Shown here: one piece after another, positions 36,623-47,800 of the stretch
Numbering within the stretch: the first letter of the stretch is position 1
How the letters are laid out: each line of letters opens with the position of its first letter
Assembly: GCF_003711265.1 (NCBI RefSeq)
Contig: NZ_CP024634.1
Span: 1,798,001 to 1,862,000, forward strand
Source of the DNA: Bathymodiolus thermophilus thioautotrophic gill symbiont
Lineage (GTDB): Bacteria > Pseudomonadota > Gammaproteobacteria > PS1 > Pseudothioglobaceae
Direction of reading: 5' to 3'
Length of the DNA stretch: 64,000 nt
Program-made: the position numbers and the translations under genes
Notes under the pieces: model-generated
Database searches by the model: none
Told to the model about the DNA's origin: nothing
What the model saw: only the letters and a program-made list of their open reading frames with translations

Positions 36623-36768
36623 AAAACCTTTGTCGATAAAATTCAACCTTTGCCAAGTTGATAAATTTTTTAAACCTTGCCCCAATAGAACCAAGATCAA
36701 ATTGAAGAAATTGCCAAATAGATAAGAAGTGGACTCTTGAAGATTGTTCATATTTACACAAAAGTCTC
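36623..36768. repeat. MITE-A copy 5, reaching into the ligase gene
   Basis: The right end (TTCATATTTACACAAAAGTCTC) is well kept, written here in two parts: TTCATATTTACAC and AAAAGTCTC. The left end (AAACCTTTGTCGATAAA) is decayed. The central arms have TTTTTTAAACC. The last 15 bases (36754-36768) are the final codons and stop of the O-antigen ligase gene on the minus strand. Confidence 0.72.
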
Positions 36769-38016
36769 ATTAGACTCAATCTTTGCATTGTTTACACTAA
36801 ATGCCATCAATGACAACATAAAAAACATATAAACACCATTAGGCGCTGAACGCACAATCCAAGTTTCAGTTAGCCCAAATACCATACTTGATAAAATAAT
36901 CCAAATACCAGCCAAACCAACCCATAATTTTTTCGGATTGTCTTTTATAACTTGGAAAAAGAATCTAAGTGGCAATAAAAATACACTCGCCATTAAAGCC
37001 AAAAATCCGACAATGCCGAACAATGCCAACCATTCAAAAAAGATATTGTGAGCACTTCCGTAATCATCGCCAATAACATTGTATTGAGGATATGCCTTAG
37101 TAAAGCGCCTAAGTTCCAGTCTAAAATCGCCGCTACCTGAGCCAAAAAATGGATATTTCTTAACCGTATTAATGGCGGCTTTCCAAAAAATAAATCGTTC
37201 GCTAGCAGTGCCAACTTGTTGTTTTTTGTTGTCATTTTCATTTTCAACAAATTGACTGGTGCTGCTAATTGCGGTATTAAATCTATCAATTGTTTGACCG
37301 GGAAAAGCGTTAACAGTAATGCCAATTGTCAAAACAATGCTGGTGCAAATTGCCATTATTTTAAAGCGTATTTTTTTTTGCGTGACCAGTAAATATAAAA
37401 GCATTAAAAACAATAATGGCAACGCCACCCAAGAACCTTTTGCTCCAACAATCAAACTTGCGCTTAGTGCAGATAACCCAGACAAGGCAAGTAATATTTT
37501 GTCGGTTTTTTTAAAACTGGCTAGTAATGATAACAATATATTGACTCCAACAATAAGCATAGAAAAATCGCCATACATAATTGAATGGTATGCACCTGTT
37601 GAGCCACTGTTGAGTAATAAATAAATAAGTAGCGTAAATCCTGATAGCGTTGTTCCAATATAAAACGCTTTTAACATTGGTTGCTGATAATATCTAAAAA
37701 GAAAGAAAACAGGTGCCGAAAGTAAAAAGTAACTGAATTTTCCTAACTTTTTAAACCCATTGTAAACATCATCAGAGTTAATCATACCCAGTAAATAAAT
37801 AAAAAATACCACAATAAAACCAATTAAAACCGTTTTTTCTTGTGTGGACAAGGTTGGCACGAGTCTTTTAATATAAATAGTACCTAATATAAATAATAAC
37901 AAATATATGGTTGATACGGCACTACCCACAATGGCCATTAATATTGGAAATAAAAACACCAAAGCCAAAGCCGATGTCTTGAATTTTTGGGCAAATATGT
38001 TGGTCAATAAGTGCAT
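36754..38016 (-). CDS. waaL: O-antigen ligase family protein
   Basis: A 420-residue integral membrane protein with 10-12 hydrophobic segments. The Wzy_C domain is marked by the large loop with FFGSGSGDFRLELRRF and GSAHNIFFEWLALFGI (the conserved Arg and His). It joins polymerised repeat units to the lipid A-core in the periplasm, or polymerises them: the family covers both. The last residues (NETFV) and the TAA lie in a MITE-A end, so the native C-terminus has been replaced. Confidence 0.88.
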   Translation of the reverse strand: MHLLTNIFAQKFKTSALALVFLFPILMAIVGSAVSTIYLLLFILGTIYIKRLVPTLSTQEKTVLIGFIVVFFIYLLGMINSDDVYNGFKKLGKFSYFLLSAPVFFLFRYYQQPMLKAFYIGTTLSGFTLLIYLLLNSGSTGAYHSIMYGDFSMLIVGVNILLSLLASFKKTDKILLALSGLSALSASLIVGAKGSWVALPLLFLMLLYLLVTQKKIRFKIMAICTSIVLTIGITVNAFPGQTIDRFNTAISSTSQFVENENDNKKQQVGTASERFIFWKAAINTVKKYPFFGSGSGDFRLELRRFTKAYPQYNVIGDDYGSAHNIFFEWLALFGIVGFLALMASVFLLPLRFFFQVIKDNPKKLWVGLAGIWIILSSMVFGLTETWIVRSAPNGVYMFFMLSLMAFSVNNAKIESNETFV

Positions 38017-38180
38017 AAAGAGGGTTTGTTATTTGTAGATAAAGATATGCAATGTTATAGTAAGTGAAATAAAATTACAATCTTAAAAAAATTTCAGCAC
38101 AATATATTGAGACCCCCATATTAGGCATGGATGTTGAATAAAGGACAAATTTTTACTCGGTTGTCATTTTTACAAAGCCT

Positions 38181-38341
38181 GAGACCTTTGCATAAATATG
38201 AATAATTAGAAAAATTCAATTTTTACCTACTTGGTAATTTTCTTAAACCATGTCCTAGCAGGACTATGACTGGGTTTAAAAAATTACCAAGTAGATGAAA
38301 AGTGGATACTTGATAATTATTCATATTTATGCAAAGGTCTC
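38181..38341. repeat. MITE-A copy 6, well preserved
   Basis: GAGACCTTTGCATAAATATG at the left, CATATTTATGCAAAGGTCTC at the right, with inner arms TACTTGGTAATTTTCTTAAA and TTTAAAAAATTACCAAGTA. 161 bases. GCC lies outside both ends once a one-base T/A extension is included. It stands 473 bases upstream of the giant gene. Confidence 0.88.
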
Positions 38342-38423
38342 AGCCTATTTCTAACAGAAATAAAATGAGATTTATAAAAATTTACAACTGAGTAAAAATT
38401 GGCCTTTGGTTAATATTTATGCC

Positions 38424-38530
38424 CACTACAGGTCTCATTAAACGCATAAATAGCAATTCTCAAACCCAGCCTTATCTTGCCAAGAAAAATTTAAAGAGTT
38501 TGCTAGTCACCCATATTTATGCAAGTTGAA
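38424..38530. repeat. MITE-A fragment, decayed
   Basis: GGTCTCATTAAACGCATAAAT at the left (written GGTCTCATTAAACGC, ATAAAT), TCAAACCCAGCCTTATCTTG in the middle and CATATTTATGCAAGTTG at the right. The central and right parts match the MITE-A family, but the arms no longer pair well. Confidence 0.5.
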
Positions 38531-38631
38531 TCCTTGGTTCGTATATAATTGCACCAAGAGTAATAAGTCAAGACTACATACAAAAGTAAGTTTAAAAATA
38601 TAGAAAATGTGAATAGCATTAACTTTTTTTT

Positions 38632-38639
38632 GCTATAGT
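38632..38639 (+). promoter_or_regulatory. Extended -10 promoter candidate
   Basis: GCTATAGT preceded by T gives the extended form TGnTATAGT. No clear -35 hexamer is present at 17 bases, which extended -10 promoters can do without. It would give a leader of about 170 bases to the giant gene. Confidence 0.45.
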
Positions 38640-38813
38640 GCTTATAAAAAAATCTTTAACCGCATCTGATGATTCCATCAACACTGAGATGCTAGAGAAT
38701 GGCACCACATCCTCTATCTTTAAAACAAACACCGATGTATTTGTAAAATTTCTACCGAAGATACATGAGTATCGTAAGTTTAAAAAACATACATAATAAT
38801 ACGAGGGGTAATA

Positions 38814-41800
38814 ATGCAAGTAAAAACTCAAAAACAAATCGAAAAATTACAAATCGAAACAAAAAATATCGCTAGCACACTCAACAAAGAGGTTATTATT
38901 GTTGTTAAAGGCGTTCAACATGTTCAAGTTCAAGTAGGCACAGCCTACCAATTAAGCTTCAAAGATTTCGACACTAAAAAAACAAATCTAATTGCCAAAA
39001 AAATCGGCGATGATTTAGAGGTAACATTGGAAGACGATGTTATTATTTTTGACAACTATTTTAATATTTGCGCTCCTGATTTATCTTGTCTAGTTTCACT
39101 ACCTACCGAAAGTGGTGAACTTTATCACATTGTTCCCAATGTATTCTTTAACTTAGAAGATGGCACTCAAGTTGTGTATTTTTATGGTGAACAATCTACT
39201 ATAGTAGGGGCAGGTGGCCAAAGTTTCTACGATATAGTCACTTCAAATATAGGCGCAGGTGTAACTGTATTATTAGGCACAATCGCTATTATTGCTAGTA
39301 GTGGTGATAATGATAGTGATAATATTAAAACCACCATTACAGGAACCGTCTCAGTAGGTAAATACATCAGTGGTGGTGCAAACAACCCAGTTGAAGTGCA
39401 TAAAGCTGATGGCACATTAATAGGCTCTAGTGCGCTTAGTGAAAATGGTCAATACACAGTTACCCTAACAGGTGACAATGCCAACTACACGGGGGCTGTT
39501 TATATAAAATTAACAAAATCTGGCATATACCATGCAGACGAACTCAAAGGTCGTGAAGTGTTGGACAGTGATTTATTTGCTATCGCTTATATTCATTCAG
39601 GTGAAAATATAGTTGATATTAGCGTTCGCTCCTCTATAGCCGCTAAAATTCTTGGCGTAGATGAAACCACCACAACCATCGCATTAAGTAAAGCAGATAT
39701 CGACAAATGGAACGAAAAAGTCAATGCCTCATTTGACCTATCAGGCAGTGCAATTGACACAGATGTTGATACAATCAACAGCCTAGGCGATGAAAGTGAT
39801 GTGCAAGCACAACACGCAGGTCAAGTAGCTGCCGCACTTTCTGGCATGAGAAATACCCCTGCTACCAACACATTCGAAAAAGTAATTGAAAAAATGGCTG
39901 ATGTCATTGCCAGCACTGGCGCTTTAAACAAAACCGCCTTTGATGCACTGATTATTGGCGCTATTGCCGTTAAGGCAAAAGCAGAAGCAGATAAAATTAT
40001 TACTGAAGCTGATGTTGATAACGCAGAAAAAGCATTAAAAACTGCCCAAGATGCAGTTGATGCTGCTGGTGATAACGCTACAAGTGCACAAAAACAAACG
40101 CTTGATGCTGCGCAAAAAGCATACGATCAGGCTGTTGCGAAAAATCTAGAGGCTCAAAATTTTATTAAAATGGCAATTGAAACTATTGATCATTTTAATG
40201 GTTTGCAAATAGCCGTCTCAGACATCACGATTACAAGCGATACAGGTGCTGCTGATTTCATCACAAATGATAACACTTTAGTGATTGGTGCTACTCTGGA
40301 TGATGCGCTACCTGGTAGTAAAAAACTTTGGGGCTCTATTGACGGGGGCAAAACTTGGACAGATATTAGTGTTGCAAACACAAATGTTGTTTGGAGCAAT
40401 AACAATAAAACGGTTGCATGGACTCAAACCCTTACAAAAGACACAAGCAGTTCCATCCAATTTATTATTACCAAAACAATAACCGCCACCACTGCCACTG
40501 TTGCAGAAATTATGGCTGATAAAGACGGCGGTATTGCTAGTCACGACTATACCTACGATAGCACCGCCCCTACTGAGGCAACGATTGCCATCAAATCAGA
40601 TAAAAACAATCTCGTTGGCGCAGGTAAAATTGCTCATCTTGATGTGGCTTATGACAACATGGCGGCGGGTGATGTCATTCAATTGCAAAAAGGTGGTGAT
40701 AATAAAACTGATCTAGGCTCTATTTATACAGTAACTTCCCTTGATGTTGAAAATGGCAAAGCAACCATTGCCATTCAGCAAACTGATTTAAGCGTTTCTT
40801 CAGCAAACAACATTTTAGTTTCAGTTAAAAGCATTACCGACCTTGCTGGCAATGTCAATAATACCGCTAGTGCCAATCAAGTATTTGAAGTGGATGTTGT
40901 TGCACCAGTGATCACTGCTTTCAGTGCAGTATCTGGTGCTTACAAAGAAGGAGCAGAAATTAGCCTTACTGCCACTGTTAGTAAATCTATCAAAGCAGGG
41001 ACTAAAATAACAATAACCTTGGACACAGGTGCCATTGTTGAATTGACGGCTACCGTAGAAGGCACAACCTTAACAGGTACTTATACAGTTGAGGCATCTC
41101 AAAATAGCAACAATCTTAGTGTTAGAAGCTTTACCATTGACGATTCTATGCCACCAACAGATACCGCTGGTAACGCCATAATATCTACTACAATTATCCA
41201 TAATATTACTGCAGGCGTTATCATTGACAACACTGCCCCAGTTTTTACCAGTGGCGCAGAAGGCATAGGTGTTGTTAATCAAGATATTGCCGTTTATGAT
41301 GCCAAGGTTAGCAATGGCGATAATACTGTTGAATATACAATTGATAATGACAAATTTAACATCGACAAAGACACAGGCGTTGTAACTTATAAGGCAACTC
41401 CCACTGAAATCACAACAGAGGCAGATAGCATTACTATTACTGCAACCGATGCCGCTGGCAATAGCACGCAGCACAGTGTTTCTATTACCATAGCGAATAA
41501 ACCAGTAATCACTATAACAAGTGACAAACCTGATGGCACTAATGGTGCATTCACACTAACCTTTTCATTTACTGAAGCAGTTAATGGATTTGAACTTACT
41601 AACATTGACTTTGGCGATGCAGACGCAAACCTTATCAAAGGCACACTGACACCAACTACTGCAAACAAAGTCTTTACTTTAACTGTAACACCAAAGGATG
41701 CACTAGAAAACAGCAATATTGCCGTTAATATTGCGGCTGGCGTAGTAACGAGTCAAGCCTCAAAACAGTCAAATATTGCTGCATTTGAATTTATCCAAAA

Positions 41801-44800
41801 ATTTGATGAAATATCACCTGAAGTCAGCATTACCTCAAGTGCATTAACCAACGATACCACACCAGAAATTAGCGGTACTGCTGAAATGGGTACCACAATA
41901 AAAGTTACTGTGGCTGGCGCAACTTACACTACCACTGCGGCTACTGATGGTAATTGGTCTATTGATACAGATGCAACACCTAATTCTGGTACTTTGGCAC
42001 TTACTGCTGATAATGCAGTAACCGTAATCGCAACTGATGCCGCAGGTAATACAACCGAAGTTACGCACACATTAAAAATTGACACTACTGCACCCAGTTT
42101 AACAACGCAAGCCAATGCCACACTAAGCAGTAAATCAGATCTAACGATTAGTTTTAATGAAAATATTAAAACCCAAGGTGGTAATGTTGAAATTTGGAAT
42201 GCTAATGGCAAAGTTGAAACGATTACCATTAACAATAGCAATATTAACGGCAATATATTAACCGTTCATCCGATAAATGATTTGCCCGAAGGATCTTTCT
42301 ATCTGACAATAGCAAGCGGAGTAATCACTGATATGGCAGGCAATAATGCCGCAGCCATCACCAAAAACAGCAATCAATGGGCGTTTGAAGTCAAAGCACT
42401 CTCTACCTCTATCAATTTAACAGGTACAAGTGACACTGATGCCTATATCAATGCTAGTGAAAAATCTAATGCCGTCTTGTCAGGCGAATTGATAAGCGAC
42501 AATGCTACTATTGATGAAATCAGGTTTTATACAGTGGCTGAAAATGGTGCATTAATGCTAGCGTTAAATCTCACTATTGACAATGTTACAATTGACAGCA
42601 ATAGGCGCTGGTCACAAAGTTTGAGCGATATGAATTTTGTAGATGGTACAATTTATAAAGTTGAAATTCACCTGAGGGATGGCGATACTAAAGTCAAACA
42701 ATATAGTAACGCCGTTACTTTTGACACTTCTCCAGCAACACTTACTATTAACGCCGTTAGCACTGATGACAAAATCAATCTTAGCGATAAAAATGCCAGC
42801 ATTGTTATTTCTGGCACCTCGGATGCCATTGGGCAAACTGTTACCGTCTCTTGGGACAATGGCACAGAAAAAACTGTAGTAGTTGACGACAATGGCGATT
42901 GGTCTCTTACTTATACAGCCAACGAAATACCCGCTGATAATGCCACCAGTAAAATTACCGCCAGAGTTAGCGATGTTGCTGGCAATCCAGAAACTTTAAT
43001 AGAGCATTCAATTATTATTGACACCGTTGCAACTGCAAAACCAGTGATTGGCTTTGCAACAGGAGAAGATAAATATATTAATGCGACTGAAACCAGTGTT
43101 AATTTAGAAATTTCATCTACAGAAATGGTTGCTGGCGATACCATTCAACTTAAAAAGGATGGTGTTAACTTTAATGCTGCCCACACTGTAACAACTATTG
43201 AAGTTAATGCGGGTAAGGCAACCATCAATATTGCCAAATCAGACTTAGGCTCAAATGACAACACAGTAGCGATTACTGCTGTTATTACCGATGTTACAGG
43301 TAATACAAGTGCGATCAGTGATGTGCAAAATATTGTCCTAGACGCCATCAATCCAACCTTAACGGATGTGATGCTAGTGGGTGATGCCAACAAAACTGCT
43401 GCCGAAGCCATGGCCAATGTTCTTAGTTTTACTGCTGAGACAGACAGCACTGTAGAAGTTGTGTTCACAGGCACAAATGGCACAATAACCAGAGACATTG
43501 CTTCTGCTTCAGGTACTGCAGAATCCATTGCCTTGGTTGCGAATGATTTAACCACTTTAGGCGAAGGTGCAATAAGTGTTCAAACTACTGTAACTGATAA
43601 AGCAGGCAATACGACAATAAGCAACGCAGGTAACTTTGTTCTTGATACACAAGGGCCAACTGCGCCAGAAAACTTGAACTTAGCTACTGAAGATGACACA
43701 GGAAATAATAATCACGATAATCTTACCAAGAAAACAAGTGGTTTAATCATTTCTGGAACAACAGAAGTGAATGCCACAATAGAATTATTTAATGGCTCAA
43801 CCTCATTAGGTACAGCAACAGCTGACAATAATGGGCACTTTTCCCATGCTATAGATTTATCTACTAATTCAACACACAATATTACTGCAAGAGCAACTGA
43901 TGTAGCGGGCAATATCAGCGACATCTCCTCTAATTTAGCCATTACAATAGACACTGTTGGGTCTTCTGCAACTTTAAACACCACGGTTACAACTAAAAAT
44001 ACAGGTAATATATCCGTTCAAAGTTCTGAAACTGGCACGGCATATTTGGTTCACAGTTCAATAACAGTTGATGCAAACACTACTCAAGCTAACCTTGACA
44101 CCTTTGCATTGGCAGACAAGGTAAACAAAGTTACTATTGCAACTGTTGATACTGCAACTGATTTAGCAGCAACTGGTTTAGTTGATGGTGAATATAAGGT
44201 TTATACGGTTGATATTGCAGGCAATATTTCAACTGCTTCTGCGGGTGCAGTGACAATTGACACGACAAATCCAAGTGCGCCAACAGGTTTAAGTTTGGCT
44301 GATAGTGGTAACACAGGAAGTAACGATGATAATATTACTAGCCAAACCAGTGCTTTAACCCTTTCTGGAACTGCAGAAGCAAATGCCACAGTAGAACTAT
44401 TTAATGGTGCAACTTCATTAGGAACTGTGACGGCTGATAATAGTGGTAACTTCTCTAAAAATGTGGATTTAAGTGCTGACACAACGCACAATATTACCGC
44501 AAAAGCAACGGATACGGCAGGTAATACCAGTGATGCTTCTGCTGTTTTGGCTATTACGGTTGATACGGTTGCTCCTACAATGACTACAAACACCACAGGA
44601 CAAATAGCATCTAGTAGTGATCTGGTTGCTACATTTAGTGAGGCCATTGCCAAAGGTACAGGTGATATTGTCATTAAAGAAAGTGGTGGCACTGTGTTTG
44701 AAACACTCAGTATTCTTGGAAATAATATTACCATTGGTGGTGTAGACAACCGTACTTTAACTATTAATCCAAGTGCTGATTTAGAGTCTAATAAGTCTTA

Positions 44801-47800
44801 CTATATAGAGATTGCTGCTGGTGTGTTAACCGATGTTGCGGGAAATGATTTTGCAGGTATTAGTAATGCTACTGACTGGACTTTCAGTGCGGCGAGTTTA
44901 AGTACGACAGTTGTTTGGTCTGGCACTGATGTTGATGCTACTGATAGTTATATTAATGCTAACGAATTGGCGGCTGCTACCATTACAGGTAAGATTACAA
45001 ATCAAAGTAATGCTAGTGATGTGTCTATTACAGAGATTAAGTTTATTTCAGGCAATGGGGGCGCACAACATATTGTTGGCGATGCTTTAAAGAATGCAAT
45101 AAGCATAGACACTGATGGTAATTGGACATTGGTTAATGATGCTAGTTGGACTTCTGCATTGGATAGTGACAAAGCATATATCGTGCAAGTTACTTTATCA
45201 GGTACTTTGTTAGGCAATGCCATGAGTGGCTTAGGTCAAACCTCAAGCGTAACCATTGACAATACAATAACAGCGACACTAGCAGGTACACATACGGTTG
45301 CTATTAGCAATGATACAGGTATATTGGACAATGACCGTATTACTAATGACAGCGCAGTTAAGGTTAGTTTAACCTTAGCCAGTGCATTTACCTTGGCAAA
45401 TGATGAAACACTACAAGTCAGTGCTGATGGTACAAATTGGGTAGCAACCACCAACACCGATACTAACACCGCATGGGCAACTGCAGATGATGCTGTTACT
45501 TTGGTAACAGGAACAAATACTTTAACTGCTCGGGTGATCGATACGGCTGGCAATGTTACGGTTCTTGCCTTAAGTGATAATGATTACACCTTAGACACCG
45601 TTGGATCTTCTGCAACTTTAAACACCACGGTTACAACTAAAAATACAGGTAATATATCTGTTCAAAGTTCTGAAATTGGCACGGCATATTTGGTTCACAG
45701 TTCAATAACAGTTGATGCAAATACTACTCAAGCTAACCTTGACGCCTTTGCATTGGCAGACAAGGTAAACAAAGTTACTATTGCAACTGTTGATACTGCA
45801 ACTGATTTAGCGGCAACTGGTTTAGTTGATGGTGAATACAAGGTTTATACGGTTGATATTGCAGGCAATATTTCAACTGCTTCAACGGGTACAGTGACAA
45901 TTGACACGACAAATCCAAGTGTGCCAACAGGTTTGAGTTTGGCTGATAGTAGCAATACAGGAAGTAACAATGATAATATTACTAGCCAAACCAGTGCTTT
46001 AACCCTTTCTGGAACTGCAGAAGCAAATGCCACAGTAGAATTATTTAATGGTGCAACTTCATTAGGAACTGTGACGGCTGATAATAGTGGTAACTTCTCT
46101 AAAGATATAGATTTAATCGCTGATACAACGCATAATATTACTGCAAAAGCAACGGATACGGCAGGTAATACCAGTGATGCTTCTGCTGTTTTGGCTATTA
46201 CGGTTGATACGGTTGCTCCTACAATGACTACAAACACCACAGGGCAAATAGCATCTAGTAGCGATCTGGTTGCCATATTTAGTGAGGCCATTGCCAAAGG
46301 TACAGGTGATATTGTCATTAAAGAAAGTGGCGATGGCACTGTGTTTGAAACCCTCAGTATTCTTGGGAATAATATTACCATTGGTGGTGCAGACAACCGA
46401 ACTTTAACTATTAATCCAAGTGCTGATTTAGAGCCTAATAAGTCTTACTATATAGAGATTGCTGCTGGTGTGTTAACCGATGTTGCGGGAAATGATTTTG
46501 CAGGTATTAGTAATGCTACTGACTGGACTTTCAGTGCGGCGAGTTTAAGTACGACAGTTGTTTGGTCTGGTACTGATGTTGATGCTACTGATAGTTATAT
46601 TAATGCTAATGAATTGGTGGCGGCTACTATCACAGGCAAGATTACAAATCAAAGTAATGCTAGCAATGTGTCTATTGCAGAGATTAAGTTTATTTCAGGT
46701 AATGGAGGTACGCAACATATTGTTAGTGATGCTTTAAAGAATGCAATAAGTATAGATACTGATGGCAATTGGACATTGGTTAATGATGCTAGTTGGACTT
46801 CTGCATTGGATGGCGATAAGGCATATATCGTGCAAGTTACCTTATCAGGCACTTTGTCAGGCAATGCCATGAATGGCTTAGGGCAAACCTCAAGCGTAAC
46901 TATTGACAATACAATAACAGCGACACTAGCAGGTACACATACGGTTACTATTAGTAATGATGCAGGTATATTGGACAATGACCGCATTACTAATGACAGT
47001 GTGGTCAAAGTTAGTTTAACTTTGGCCAGTGCATTTACCTTGGCAAATGATGAAACACTACAAGTCAGTGCTGATGGTACAAATTGGGTAGCAACCACCA
47101 ACACCGATACCAACACTAATACCGCATGGGCAACTGCAGATGATGCTGTTACTTTGGTAACAGGAGCAAATACTTTAACTGCTCGGGTGATTGATACGGC
47201 TGGCAATGTTACGGTTCTTGCCTTAAGTGATAATGATTACACCTTAGACACCGTTGGATCTTCTGCAACTTTAAACACCACGGTTACAACTAAAAATACA
47301 GGTAATATATCTGTTCAAAGTTCTGAAACTGGCACGGCATATTTGGTTCACAGTTCAATAACAGTTGATGCAAACACTACTCAAGCTAACCTTGACGCCT
47401 TTGCATTGGCAGACAAGGTAAACAAAGTTACTATTGCAACTGTTGATACTGCAACTGATTTAGCGGCAACTGGTTTAGTTGATGGTGAATATAAGGTTTA
47501 TACGGTTGATATTGCAGGCAATATTTCAACTGCTTCTGCGGGTGCAGTGACAATTGACACGACAAATCCAAGTGCGCCAACAGGTTTGAGTTTGGCTGAT
47601 AGTAGCAATACAGGAAGTAACGATGATAATATTACTAGCCAAACCAGTGCTTTAACCCTTTCTGGAACTGCAGAAGCAAATGCCACAGTAGAGTTATTTA
47701 ATGGTGCAACTTCATTAGGAACTGTGACGGCTGATAATAGTGGTAACTTCTCTAAAAATGTGGATTTAAGTGCTGATACAACGCATAATATTACTGCAAA

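Larger units (their letters stand above)
38017..38813. other. 800-base gap upstream of the giant gene
   Basis: Holds a good MITE-A copy, a decayed one, and a candidate promoter at 38632. From 38641 to 38799 the plus strand has an open frame of about 50 codons (KKSLTASDDSINTEMLE..., ending EYRKFKKHT) with no good ribosome site. It ends 15 bases before the giant gene's ATG. It could be a leader, or the leftover tail of a lost gene. Confidence 0.45.

Noticed and set aside
38619-38837. Minus-strand frame of 72 codons over the giant gene's start
   Set aside because: It covers the promoter and ribosome site of the giant gene, has no ribosome site and an unlikely Tyr/Phe-rich sequence.
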